Assembly: GCA_014529385.2 (NCBI GenBank)
Contig: CM043965.1
Coordinates: forward strand, 19,014,412-19,078,411
DNA length: 64,000 bases
Origin: Adiantum capillus-veneris
Taxonomy: Eukaryota > Streptophyta > Polypodiopsida > Polypodiales > Pteridaceae
Direction of reading: 5' to 3'
The notes under the pieces were generated by a model, which was not told the origin of the DNA, ran no database searches, and saw only the letters and a list, made by a program, of their open reading frames with translations. Numbering within the stretch: position 1 is the first letter of the stretch; each line of letters opens with the position of its first letter. The translations under genes and the position numbers were made by a program. Positions 21,541 to 33,940 of the stretch are shown piece after piece.

Positions 21541-22140
21541 CATAAGGGGTGACCCAAGGGTGAGCTAAGAGTGCACAAAGGGTGAACTAGGTGTGAACTA
21601 GGGACCAGATCAAACTGCAGTAAGGTGAACTAGGGGTGAACTAGGGAGGAAATTTGAGAATAATTCCCGAGAGGATGGTTTTGGGCCTAGCAGTGGTGAA
21701 CTAGGGGTGAACTAGGGGTGACCTAATCTAATTGCAGTATGGTGAACTAGGGGTGAACTAGGGAGGAAATCTGAGAATGATTCCCGAGAAGATGGTTTGG
21801 GCCTTGTAGTGGTGAACTAAGGGTGAACTAGGGGTGAACTAGTCTAATTGCAGTATGGTGAACTAGGGGTGAACTAGGGAGGAAATCTGAGAATGATTCC
21901 CGAGAGGATGGTTTTGGCCATCTAGTGGTGAACTAAGGGTGAACTAGGAGTGGACTAGGGATAAACTAGGGACCTAAACTGAGAATGATTCCCGAGAGCA
22001 TGAGCTTTTTCCCTACAGTGGTGAACTACGGGTGAACTAGGAATGAACTAGGGATGAGCATTGTTTTTGGCCTGACAAGGGTGAACTAGGGGTAATCTAA
22101 GGGTGAACTAAAAGTGAACTAAGGGTGAACTAGGGATTGA
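21541..22140 (+). repeat. GTGAACTAGGG motif array, left inverted flank of the MULE
   Basis: GGTGAACTAGGGGTGAACTA and variants are repeated dozens of times. A longer unit of about 125 bp containing GAATGATTCCCGAGA recurs at about 21660, 21780, 21890 and 21990. The opposite strand of the same motif fills 26690-27125, so the two arrays form inverted flanks around the transposase gene. I infer that they are the terminal inverted repeats, or parts of them. Confidence 0.7.
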
Positions 22141-23935
22141 TTTTGTGTGAGCACCACAAAAATTCCTAGAGCATACCATATTGCAAACCAAATGTAAATT
22201 CATATATTGAATGGAAGAGTATCAAGATAAGTGTAACTAGAAGTGAAATAGACATAAACCTTGATTAAACCAAATAATATACATGACCAAAATGGATCCA
22301 TCATACGAGCACAAGCCTCCATTGGGATGCAAACACATTACGGAGAACTTCACCATTGTCTTGAACCATTGTAAAGTCTCTCTCATCTGTTGGGGTTTCT
22401 CTCGATGTACAAGAAGTAATCTTGCATACTACATTTGTTGGGATATCACATATTCTCACATGTTTATCTATTAGGTAGGTCTCTCCATCCGGAAGGGTAT
22501 GTTGTGACAATAAAGGCAATAATGCATGGCAAGTTGCACATGTAATGGTAACCCTAGGGTCAACCATGAATATTTTGGTGCAACAATGTGGACACCAAAT
22601 TCGTGGTGTCTCATGAAATCGGATTCGAAACCTGTCACGTTGATGTTTCCTTCACAATATACCAGTTACATGAGCTCGCTTTGTTGGTTATGATGTCCCT
22701 GCTTCATAAACCTCTATATTCGGCTCCACTTCTTGTGGCCTCTTCCCATGCCCAAGTCTTGTTTGAGTCACATGTGCTTGTATTTGCCGTATACTTCCTG
22801 TCATAGGCATCTCAATCACCTTCGGTGGCGAGGTCTTTAGTAAGGTATCCTTGCAAATGTTGAGTTCACATAACAAGACTGCTTTTTGAGCCGGATCATT
22901 GTCCTTCAAGCCTTATTCAATCCTTGTGAGTGTGCTTCTGACCTCGCTTACACATTTCAAGACCTCATTATCATCAAACCCATCCTCAATTGAGTTGCCT
23001 GCGAAATATTCATTGATATCTTCTGTGTTCTGGAGGTCTTTATCAACGGCATGCTCATTATCCACAGCTGGAATGAAGGGATACAAGTGTGGAAAGTACT
23101 TTTTTATGATTAGGTGAAGTGCATATAGGTGTTTACACCCGCTTGCCCAATCTGGGCAATCACAGTAGTTGCATTGCATGCTCGCATGATGCCAGTGGCT
23201 TGTATTAGAAATACTTCGAACCTTGAATAATAGTGTCATCTCATTCACAATTTCCAAGGTGGAAGGATCACCCTCGTACAATTGTAGTATTTTCTCCCCA
23301 CCATGTAATCGCGTAGTGTGTTGCTTTGAAGAGCCCCGGATGTTGTAGCGGCCCGAGTCAACTAGAGTAACAATACCAAATCAAGTTTAGGGTTCCTCTT
23401 TCATAACAAAGAGAGAAATCAATCCATGAGGTCTTGTCTTACCTATTTCTTGTTTTTGTTTGAAGAACTCTAATAAAGTACCACCCATTCTAGTGCCAGT
23501 TGTTGAATCACCCACAATAGCATGCAAGAGATCCACAATCGATCTATTGATCCGCGCGTCTAATAAGGTATACTTTATGTATTTCCACAATCTCTCCACT
23601 AAGTTGGTAGTGTCAACATTTCCATAGTTGAATAAACGACCAAACTTGGGCCATCTTTTGCGCCATGGGCAGTCACGTCCACACCAACCACTTGTCACAT
23701 ACCTCTGCACATTAACATGAGCTGCATAGTGTTGAAGAAGTTCTTGGTAGTGATTCTCAAATTCTACTTCGTACGTTGAAGGCATGCATAAGTGTTGTCA
23801 TTGATGAATAAAGATGATCTTGGAGCTCTTTTGGTACCTACAAAATAAAAGAACAATTGGTTATCAAGGTGCACAGAGACCCACACATGCATTGCATTCA
23901 CAAAGAAGAGTCCACAAATCTTTGGAAGAAGATTT

Positions 23936-24662
23936 TGTTAGGAAATAAGACGTAGCTAAATAGATAATTGAGTAGATTACTTAATGGAGAGAGACAGATT
24001 TATATACACGAGATTATAGAGTAGAGAGAGAGAGAGAGAGTACACACGATATACGTGGTTCACCCAATGTGGACTACGACCACGGGAAAGTAGCCACTCA
24101 ATGGCTTTAGTACTTCAAAACAAGAAATAGTTTACAAAGGGATTATACCCTTAATGGAGCTCCCGCTTTTCTTCACTCTCACCACCTCACACTCACCTTG
24201 TTGCATCAACTTCACACTATATGAAATGTGTGTAGAAATGGCCTCCTTTTATAGGCCAAAAGGGCTGCCCTCTCTTATGAGAGACAGCCATGTGTAGTCG
24301 CCCTTGTGCGAATAAGTCCAAATCGGACCCTCCAATCCGCCCATGTGTGGCCGCCCTTGAGAAGACAAGTCCGCTTTTGAATTCGGCCACCGGCCATTGA
24401 ATTCGACCACCGGCCACCGGCCATTGACTTCCGACCACCGACCACCGGCCATTGACTTCCGACCACCGGCCATCGGCCATTGACTATCGGCCACCGGCCA
24501 ACCAACCGGTTGTTTTCCGACCACTTTCCGGCCGCCGGCCGGTCATAATATTCCGACGAAAAAGAATATTCCGGCGAAAAAAAAGTCTCGGGGGCCTCTG
24601 CCCCCGAGGCCTTTCAAGTTGCCCCTGATTCTTGTCCGTGAAAATTTTGGTTTCCGGTGAGT
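23936..24662 (-). mobile_element. Candidate solo LTR inside the MULE transposase
   Basis: On the minus strand there is a CG-rich U3, a TATAAAA box (TTTTATA at 24247-24253 on plus), then GTGGTCGTAGTCCACATTGG and GAACCACGTATATCGTG, which resemble the R/U5 part of many plant copia LTRs, and an end reading CCTAACA. GATTT occurs on both sides (23931-23935 and 24663-24667), consistent with a 5-bp target duplication. The weak point is the minus-strand left end, which does not start with TG. Confidence 0.5.
24360..24530 (-). repeat. GGCCATTGACTTCCGACCACC minisatellite
   Basis: About 170 bp built from CCACCGGCC, GGCCATTGA and TTCCGACCA blocks, giving Trp/Gly/Arg-rich shadow ORFs. It lies in the presumed U3 region of the candidate LTR, where short enhancer-like repeats are common. 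It is unusually GC-rich against its surroundings. Confidence 0.75.
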
Positions 24663-26689
24663 GATTTTCCTTCACGCACGATGGCTTCTCCTCATAATGG
24701 GGGCCTTACAAATGTGCGCTTTTACCACAAAAAATTACAAGGGTAAATCAAGCTCCATACTTAATAGATTTTCCACCCATGCTTTCTTTGTGTGGAACCA
24801 ACACACAATAATGTGGCAAAAACGTTGCTCTCGGGGTCTTGTTTCATAAGAATGCCAACAATATTCATCTCCATTGATGACCTTTGAGAATGCTTCAAGC
24901 TCTAAAGCAGATTTGTCAATGACAAGGGCGGTAGGTCCAACATTCCCCATTCTAGATAGGATTGTAGATAATGTTATCTCTAATGCTATCCTCTCATGGT
25001 CTGAGCCTGGGTCATTAGAGAACATCATAAACCAAATTGGAATACCCACACCATGTTGGTTTGGCAAGACAACGGCATATAGTAGTAGCCCAAACGCATT
25101 CGTCTTAAAAGTGCTATCAATAGCCCATGAGTTATGCCGAGAGAATCGCATAGCCATTTCCAACATCCATTGGTCTTGAATGATAAGAATAAAGGGCTTT
25201 TCACTGTCATTTGTTGCATGAGGATTGTAAGGTTGGTAGTAGCACACCTACATGTTTTCACAAAAAAAGCTTCAATAGGCATTATGCTCAAACAACTTTT
25301 TGTTACTACAACTCTCACAAACGAGCAAACTATATTATGGATACCTTTTCCTGCTTCTTTAGCATTGTAGCCTCGGTCAACATACATGTCCAATCATCCC
25401 TAGAAAGTTTTCCTTGGAGCACAAAATGAGAAGTATACCTAAAATGCATTAGTTTCACCTCTAGAAATTACAAAGTGTACTTGAATCAAAGAGATAGCGC
25501 AGTAAATACCTTGATTTCGTATTTGAAATGACATCATTGATACTTTTCTTTGTATCATAAAGAATCTGAAGGTCACTTGATCAACGGAAGAAGACCGTTC
25601 ATAATGTAATTGCTCTTTTGATAAGGACATCTTTGCAACACTTCGTGCATTGCCAACATCAAAAAGATCTTCCATACAACACTCAATCACATTTGGGTGG
25701 GCAGGTAAGTGGTATAAATCCTCACGACTACCAGGGGTATGTCCTTCATGAAGAGGAAACAACAAAATGGATGCCTTTTTGTTACCATCAAGATATTCTA
25801 TTTTGACTTTGAAAGGGCATCCACACTTCTTTGTTTTTCTAAGCCTCTTTTTGGTACCTTTATTATGGGGTTGTCCACCTCTATGACAAATGTAATCGAT
25901 AGTGGTCTTAGAGATTCCATGGTTCTTACTGGAACGGACCATAACAAGCTTTATGCTCAACCATAATATCCACCAAAGCTGCTTTTACTTCTGATACATC
26001 TACACTTTTGTGATGCGGAAAACGCACATATGTATGCTTTCTTTTGGCACTATTGCATGCCTCTAAGTATTCCTTCCATCTGTTACACTCACAAGCACTG
26101 AGAAGGTCCTTCACATAGTCAAGTGGAATCCCATGTCTTCTAACGTCCACACACCACTCTAACTTGATCATTCTAATGGTATCTTCTATCCCCAAGTGAT
26201 TTTGTTCATACCCCTTTGTGTGGCAACCTTGGACAATGTTCCCCCATTCTTCGAGATAAGATATCTTGAGCTTTGAAGATGATGAGGGTAAACAAAGATA
26301 ACTCATGCCATCTTCAGGTTTTCCCAAGCACAAACCTTCCTTCATTTTTCTCCATCTTCCCAAATCTAGCACCCCTCTAGTATCACAAACTTTAAGAGCT
26401 GTCGAGGTGATTAAACTGTCATCCCTAATCACATTCTTCATCAACTCATAAGTACTCCTTTCAAAAGAATAGAAAATAGGAGAAACATATGCTAGTGGAT
26501 CGAAGGAAGGTAACATTGTTTGTGTCCTCCGCGATATGACTTCATCACCTTCAAAGGAGCTCAGAGAGTCACTAGCTTGATCACATGGTTGCTACTGCTT
26601 GAGTCACTCTCCCACTCTAGGTCCGATATGATCTCGTTGCCCTCATGATCTTCAAGTGATTCCATATTGTAGGAAGCCGAGTTTAGTTC

Positions 26690-27539
<850 letters not shown>

Positions 27540-27559
27540 TGAACTCTAGTTACAATGTC

Positions 27560-28150
27560 TCCGCTAGTACTCTGCAGGTCATAAGGGACCAATTTGAGAA
27601 TGCCAACCAGGTCTGCGAGGCTGTGGAGATGAGGCAGGCAAAATGGAGTGCGCTTTTTGACACTTTCCCGTTTTTTGAGGCTTACAACAACTACCTGCAG
27701 ACCTGCGTACATGGAAGGGTTGGGTGGTATTGTTCCAAACTCCCATTTGGCAAATTGCAACACTAATGCATTTACTTCAAGGATGAGGACACATCCCAAT
27801 ACCTTCACCAAGTTCCTATGCCTTAGTTTACTCAAGATGTTCACCTCCTGTAGCAATGCTTCTCGGGAGCATGCAATGTCATGCTTGAACTCTCTTATAG
27901 CAACCAATTCCCCATTCGCAAGTACTCCCTTGTACACTACACCAATCGCACCCTCCCCTAGCAAGTTCTTCTCTGAGTAGCCTTGTCTTGATTCCCAAAG
28001 TCCCTCGGCTGAGAAGTGCCTCACTTCTACCAAGCTTTTGATCGTTTGATCTACTTCATGAGTTGGCTGGCTCTTTCGCAAGTATCTATAGTAGTAAATT
28101 GCCAATAGAATGGCCGATAGTATGACCAGTGATGTGGTGAGGGCAATCAA
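27560..28150 (-). pseudogene. Receptor-kinase fragment: membrane segment and kinase N-lobe
   Basis: The minus frame starts with a hydrophobic segment (LTTSLVILSAILLAIYYYRY, residues 3-22 of the frame at 28150) followed by basic residues, as in a plant receptor kinase. The kinase N-lobe follows: LLGEGAIGVVYKGVL (glycine loop), LVAIREFK (the usual VAVK lysine is replaced by Arg), LLQEVNILSKLRHRNLVKVLG. After about residue 140 the similarity stops, so the catalytic loop, DFG and the whole C-lobe are missing. It belongs with the LRR segment just upstream at 28330-29240. Confidence 0.75.
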
Positions 28151-28329
28151 TTCTTATCTTGAACCCTAAATGAGCTTGTCCATGGTGGGAGTTGCATTAA
28201 AGCTTATGTATAGTTGAGCCACACAATCTAGGATTACCTCGAAACCAGCTTGCATTAAGGTGCTTGAAAACACCAGACAGGGGAATGGGACCCTCGAAAT
28301 TATTGAACGAAATATTGAGAAACTATAGG

Positions 28330-29240
28330 TGCTGTAAGAGTCCTAAAGTTGATGGCAACAAACCTGTCAGCTCATTGCTAGAATGATTTAAGGATATTAG
28401 TTCTGATTTGTTGTTAAAATGTAGGGGAAACTCTCCCGTACTGAAGTCTGAGATTGTTATTAGACACATCAAGATATTTAAGGCTCATAGAGTCACCAAG
28501 ATTCTTCGGTATGGTGCCCACAAACCTATTATGGGACAAATCAATATTCTCAATCATCATCAACTGTTCAAACCAAGGCGAGAGATTTCCGGTGAGGTAG
28601 TTGTGAGAAACCTTCAGAGACACTACGTTTTTGAACACATTGCGAAGGTTGTTTGGTAGGGTACCATTGAGATGTTTGAAGGATATATCTACTCTGAGCA
28701 AGCTGCCTAAACCCATAAAATCTGGAATTGGGCCTTGTAGCAATCGTGGTCCATATATAACTTCTGTAGGTGTAGAAATTTGCTAGAAAGATGACCAACT
28801 AGCTGATTGTATGACAAATCAAGAGCATATAAACGGGTACAACTCGAAAGGGAGTCCCAGGGTATATCGCCTGAGAAAGAGCTAGGAGCTGAAGTCCTCG
28901 CAGTTGGCCAAGCTCTGCCACCGATGCGATTTGAAAACATAGATAATTCAATCAGACTGGTAGCATTGATCAAGCTCAGATCAGGGGACGTAGCTTGAAA
29001 ACCCGAAAGGCGATCTCCACCCAGGTTTAGTATCTGTAGATTCTAATTTAAGTTGATGATCTTGCTTGGCAGAAAATCGTTAACTGATTGTAGGTGAGTT
29101 GGAGTGTCGCAAGCTGTGTGCAATTGCCAAGGGATTCGGGGATGATTCCATTCAGGTTGTTTTGCCAAAGTCTCAAACCCTGAAGATGAGCCAACTGGCC
29201 TAGCTCTCTAGGGATGGAATCTTTTTGTTTACACATTCTC
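28330..29240 (-). pseudogene. Leucine-rich-repeat ectodomain of the same receptor kinase
   Basis: Minus-strand pieces in different frames carry plant extracellular LRRs of the LxxLxLxxNxLxGxIP type: LRLWQNNLNGIIPESLGNC (about 29180), LYALDLSYNQLVGHL (about 28830), LKVSHNYLTGNLSPWF and IENIDLSHNRFVGTIPKNLG (about 28600-28520), LKYLDVSNNNL (about 28470). The order (LRRs, then membrane segment, then kinase lobe) is that of an LRR-RLK. Frame changes and gaps show decay. Its 5' end is cut by the repeat starting at 29219. Confidence 0.75.
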
Positions 29241-29980
29241 TGTAAACATTTTTTTGATTAACTAATGCAATAATCAAATTTTTCACAACTTTACTCTCCT
29301 TCAGGATGAACCTAACATTTGTGTTACTCTCTTTTGAACTCATTTGTCCACCAAGTGACATGCCTCTCTCTTTTGAACTCATCTGCATTGAGCATCGCAA
29401 CTAGTCTTGCTTGGTTGGCCTTGTGCGGTGTAGTTAATGTGTGAAGTATTTACTGGCTCATTCCTAATAAAATTCGAGATTCATTGTAGCTCTCCGTTTA
29501 GTGTTCTTTCTCTTGCAGAATCTATACTGCCTATTTACTTGCTCATTCCTAATAAAATTCGAGATTCATCGCAGCCCTCCGTTTAGTGTCCTTTCTCTTG
29601 CAGAATCCAGTGTTGTAGCCCTTGGATGTGTGCCACATCAACATGCATAATAAACTTCAAGTCTTGCAAATGATCGTTTCACATGGCAACAGTGGGAATA
29701 TGAACCAGCGTTCGCCATGTCAGCCCATCAGAATTTGAAACATGCAACCAATCATTGCCTACATAATTTGCTGTTGCGCAAATGTAAACTCTTTAATGGC
29801 CCCCACTCCCCTGGATTTGACGGCCGGGAATGGTTGCCTTCTGAACATTCTCATAAGCAGGTTGACCAGCAGGCTCCCGGCCTCCACCGATTGCCCATGA
29901 TTAACGGGAACGGTCAGTAGGCGATCATTCCCTACACCTTCACTGAGTCGTACGCCATAGTGAAACCGTGGATTGCCTTG

Positions 29981-30029
<49 letters not shown>

Positions 30030-30135
30030 TCTTTTATTAGCAACATTCTACCTTCTATCACACAACTTGGCCTTCCCCTAAGGTTTAGAGCCTTACTACC
30101 TATCACTTCTTAAGTATACTAAATTGATATTGCAA
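29219..30135 (-). repeat. Dispersed repeat with (GA)n tract, copy A
   Basis: Reverse-oriented relative of the 2.2-5.3 kb repeats. It runs from CTTTTTGTTTACACATTCTC through the body shared with 3365-3900 and a (GA)n tract at about 29986-30028, to the GGCTCTGAACC-like end and TATACTAAATTGATATTG. A direct second copy lies at 31389-32385. The pair flanks the integrase/PPR chimera, an arrangement like LTRs, but clean TG...CA ends are not visible. Confidence 0.7.
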
Positions 30136-30660
30136 TTGAAAAAAAAAGCAGTACTTACTCATATTAGTTTATTTTTAAAAAAGATATTATGGATAGATTG
30201 CTTGATAACTTTCTTCTAAGGTAAAAAGATAAATCAAAATAAACATAGAAGCTCCATTTGAACAAGTTTATACGAGAAAAGTCTTCCCTTTGAGGAGTTA
30301 CAAAAGAAAAAGAAAACATTAGTTAAACTTTTCATACTAAGGATATAAAAGTAAAATAAAAAACTAGAAAAAGTGCATCATTTATGTGAGTGCCATAGAG
30401 AAGTATGGTGGAGAATCGGCAGAATGTCTCTCTAGATCTATAAGAAACAATGTCTCTCTAGATCTATAAGAAACAGAAGTCTTGCCCTTCTTGTAGTCCA
30501 TTTCCTATTACATAGGCATGGTATTCAAGAACAAGATAAGAAACATGAGTTTCTCTTTACTAATTTGGTATTCAAGTCCTAGGCATGGCCACGAGAAACT
30601 CTCTCTTGTAATTTTGTATGTTAGTCCTTGCCACCGCTATGTTGGGCATATTTTGCAATC
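30136..30660 (-). other. Non-coding tail of the chimeric repeat, inverted copy
   Basis: Reverse complement of about 1715-2190, including the CTCCACCATA-like and GGCATGGTATTCAAGAACAA phrases. There is a short duplication of AATGTCTCTCTAGATCTATA at about 30424 and 30450. No gene is supported. Confidence 0.65.
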
Positions 30661-31075
30661 AACATTTTTTGAGAGGTTACATTTTAGATAAAAAGTTCGT
30701 TAAGAACTTTATGTGTTTTTCTAAAGGCACGCAAGTTGGCATACATATCGACCAAAGTAATTCCAAGCACAACATGTTTCTCCGATAGCCATTGACTAGC
30801 AATGTCGTAGTGAATTCTCTCAACCATGTGAAGGTCTTGCATAAGTAGCACACATGATAGCCTGAAGCCAAAACAAATGTGGCAAAGCTTAACTCTTGAG
30901 CATACACCACGCCATCTTTGTAAGCAACCTATTTTTCCTTTCAACGACACCATTTTGTTGAGGTGTATATGGCATTGTACATTAGTGTTTTATCCCATAA
31001 CTAGTCCTAAATGCATTAAACTCATGAGACATATACTCCCCCCCTTAATCTGATTAAAGGGTGATCATAGTACAG
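30650..31075 (-). pseudogene. Copia integrase/PPR chimera, inverted copy
   Basis: Minus strand. Integrase comes first: GGEYMSHEFNAFRTSYGIKH (about 31050-30990), one stop, then YTPQQNGVVERKNRLLTKM and LPHLFWLQAIMCATYAR to about 30840. It then passes into the PPR-like segment with VVLGITLVDMYANLRAF and THKVLNEL. This copy keeps more integrase on its left than the plus copy at 936-1266 and lacks the internal duplications, so it is closer to the original chimera. Both copies share the same stop after MVKS or MLKS, so that stop predates the duplication. Confidence 0.7.
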
Positions 31076-31388
31076 TTAAAGACTGTAACATTTAATGGCC
31101 TAGTAACTTGTGTGTAGCGGAAAATAACATGAACATAGTGAGCATTTCATTAGGATAGATTCCTAATGAGCATAACAAGAGTGCTTGGGTGGAGAGAGCA
31201 ACAAAAAGCATAACACCTAGTTAGATAGGCGTGAACAATACTTCAAAAGAGAGAGAAATTAAGCTATTGACAACAGTTAAGGACCGGATTTACATGATCA
31301 AACTGAAGTTAGAGTGAGGTAAAGGATGGTGCTACTCCCCGTCATAGTCCAGGAGGCTACCTCTTGACCTCGGACTGACCTGGGAATA
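31076..31388. other. No recognisable gene
   Basis: AT-rich sequence between the integrase fragment and repeat copy B. Nothing can be assigned to it. Confidence 0.5.
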
Positions 31389-32190
31389 GACCTTTTTGTT
31401 TACACATTCTCTGTAAACATTTTTTTGATTAACTAATGCAATAATCAAATTTTTCACAACTTTACTCTCCTTCAGGATGTAGCTAACATTTGTGTTACTC
31501 TCTTTTGAACTCATTTGTCCACCAAGTGACATACCTCTCTCTTTTGAACTCATCTGCATCGAGCGTCGCAACTAGTCTTGCTTGGTTGGCCTTGTGCGGT
31601 GTAGTTAATGTGTGAAGTATTTACTGGCTCATTCCTAATAAAATTCGAGATTCATCGCAGCTCTCCATTTAGTGTCGTTTCTCTTGCAGAATCTATACAG
31701 CCTATTTACTGGCTCATTCCTAATAAAATTCGAGATTCGTCATAGCCTTCCATTTAGTATCGTTTCTCTTGCAGAATCCAGTGTTGCAGACCTTGGATGG
31801 GTGCCACATCAGCATGCATAATAAATTTCAAGTCTTGCAAATGATCGTTTCACATGGTAGCAGTGGGAATATGAACGAGCGTTCGTCATGTCAGCCCATT
31901 AGAATTTGAAACATGCAGCCAATCAATGCCTACATAATTTGCTGTTGCGCAACTGTGTCGTCTCCCTCCCCTGTGCAGCCTATGCTTCACATGTAAACTC
32001 TTTAATGGCCACCACTCCCCTGGATTTGACGGCTGGGAATGGTTGCCTTCTGACCATTCTCGTAATCAAGGTAACCAGCAGGCTCCCGGCCTCCACCGAT
32101 TGCCCATGATTAACGGGAACGGTCAGTAGGCGACCATTCCCTACACCTTCATTGAGTCATACACCATAGTGAAACCGTGGATTGGCTTGA

Positions 32191-32279
<89 letters not shown>

Positions 32280-32385
32280 CTTTTATTAGCACCATTCTAC
32301 CTTCTATCACACAACTTGGCCTTCCCCTAAGGTTCAGAGCCTTATTACCTATCACCAACCTTCTCAAGTATACTAAATGGATATT
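31389..32385 (-). repeat. Dispersed repeat with (GA)n tract, copy B
   Basis: Direct repeat of 29219-30135 with a longer (GA)n tract (about 32193-32277) and an extra segment (CCTCCCCTGTGCAGCCTATG near 31975) that is also present in the plus copies at 3.5 and 4.5 kb. The flanking phrase CCAAGCAATATCC-like end replaces the TTGCAATATCAATT end of copy A. Confidence 0.7.
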
Positions 32386-33280
32386 GCTCCAGACATTAGA
32401 TTGTGTGTGCGTGCGTGTGTGATAATGAATTGACAAATTCAGCCCCGTCTCTCTCTTGGTCAACCGCTCCTCCATTTTACTCATGCAAGTACCCGATTGG
32501 CCCATGCCAGCTTAGCCAATGAAATTTAAGCAGGATAAGTGATAGCCTTCTGACACGGGTCCCCTTTCCCCTTTTGTGAGAGCTTTAGGTAACTAATTAA
32601 TGCAGTTAAACTCTCATTGGACCCCTTTGTCTCTTGGCCAATAGGAATCAGGCAAGCCATTGGGCTGCCGAATGCTCACTAGACCACTTGGGAGATTTTC
32701 CAATAGTCTTCTAGAGAGCTTAATTTTTATTGGTTCTTTTATTAAATATTTATAAATTAATTAAACTAGATTTACTCTAGCCTAATTCTCATTGGTCCAC
32801 CTCCATGGCCATCTAATAGGATTTGAAGTACACCTTGTGGGCATCTGGGCTAGGGAGCTGGCATGTATCCCTCATTCCCTTTGTGTAAACGAGGCTTGTG
32901 AGTGTGTGGGTGTGTTTCTCTCTCATCCCATACTTGCAAGGATTGCCCCCTCCTTTGTAGGATTCATAAAGATTTTTTGAACACACACACAAAGCATCCA
33001 ATTTTCCTAAGCTTAACCATTGGACACAACCTTTGAGTTTTGGAACCTTAGCATTTTGGAAGTTCGCCTTAATGGGCTAAACCTTAGGGTCTTTGAAGCC
33101 CATTGTTGCACCTTGCTCTTTTGCAGAAGGCCCCCCATTTGGATCCCTATTTTTCCTCCTTTAAATCCCTACTGTGGCCGGTCTGCCAGCTTAATCAATA
33201 TTCTAGCTTTTTCTCCCCCGGCACTTCCCCATATTAAATGATCAGTTTAACATGAGAAAATCAGTCAGGAGAATTAGATA
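32386..33280. other. No recognisable gene
   Basis: About 0.9 kb with only short frames and a few TTGGTCCACC/TTGGACCCC phrases. I see no domain, RNA gene or clear repeat boundary. Confidence 0.5.
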
Positions 33281-33287
33281 TTAGTTA

Positions 33288-33509
33288 TTATGACATTACC
33301 TCTCTCTGATTATGCTTGCAAGCAGTGTGAGAAATATGAAAATGAAATTGCGAAAGGAAATTTTCCCACCTCACTTTTTTGTCGGAGAGCTTGGTCTGCG
33401 TCATGAAGTACTTAAGACTTTGGTGATCCGTTTGCAGAATGAAAGGAGTCCCCAATAAATAGTGCTTCCATGAGTCTAAGGCATGAGACGAGTGTTCGCA
33501 GGCCGACAA
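33288..33509 (-). pseudogene. Ty3/gypsy RNase H fragment, chromovirus type
   Basis: The minus frame reads HALDSWKHYLLGTPFILQTD, then HQSLKYFMTQTKLSDKKVRW and FLSQFHFHISHTACKHN. This is the end of the RNase H domain of chromovirus-type gypsy elements. Nothing of the reverse transcriptase or integrase is attached, so it is an isolated relic. Confidence 0.8.
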
Positions 33510-33639
33510 AACTTTTGGGAAACCTTGTAGAGCTTAGTCTGCTCAGATTTTTGATTCGGGCTCATTTCGGCCTCCGTTTCCACTACAGACAGGTTTGCAC
33601 ATGCAATTTTGTCATTTTATGTAGAATTTTTGTCAGTGC

Positions 33640-33940
33640 TGTTTTTTGCATAACAGGTGCCTTACAGTCTTCTACAGTTTGTGCTATATAGAACGTGTTG
33701 TTCCCGCCTCGTTTCTCCTCTTTTCGGGCAGTTTTCACATCAGGTGCAGCATTTACCATGGCTGACAACAACACAAATGTGTTCAAGATGTTTGCTACTG
33801 AGGAAAGGTTGGATGGGGACAATTACCCTATGTGGGCTTACATGGGAAACAGTTCTTGTGTCAAAGGGCATTTGAAATATTGTGCAGGGCATTGATGTAC
33901 GTCCTGGTTCTGAGGATGCAGGAGATGTTGAGGATGTGGT
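33640..33940 (+). pseudogene. Copia gag start, truncated
   Basis: ATG at 33759 opens MADNNTNVFKMFATEERLDG then DNYPMWAYMGN, the typical copia gag opening. A one-base shift before about 33880 then restores QGIDVRPGSEDAGDVEDVV in another frame. At about 33940 the sequence changes without a gap into the transposase-like family, so the gag was cut there. Confidence 0.7.

Larger units (their letters stand above)
22290..26516 (-). pseudogene. Mutator-like (MULE/FAR1-type) transposase
   Basis: Read right to left. 26516-25926 is an open N-terminal region of unknown fold. 25960-25439 holds a FAR1/WRKY-like zinc-binding segment (YICHRGG, RKTKKCGCPFKV, HEGHTPG). 25247-24735 is the MULE core with WAIDSTFKTNAFG (first Asp), ALVIDKS (second Asp) and CWFHTKKAW. 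23785-23387 continues the catalytic region (NLVERLWKYIKY). 23281-22913 carries the SWIM finger CNYCDCPDWASGCKH. Near 22640-22500 a zinc ribbon (CPHC and CATC pairs) closes the protein. Pieces are in different frames, and a candidate LTR splits the core at 23936-24662, so this copy cannot make an intact enzyme. MULE transposases cut and paste DNA between terminal inverted repeats. Confidence 0.8.

Noticed and set aside
24217-24524. Trp/Gly/Arg repeat proteins on the minus strand
   Set aside because: Three overlapping frames of the same GC-rich minisatellite. None has non-repetitive sequence of a known protein.
29219-32385. Calling the direct repeats at 29.2 and 31.4 kb true LTRs
   Set aside because: They flank an integrase-bearing segment, but neither has clear TG...CA ends, a primer-binding site or a target duplication.
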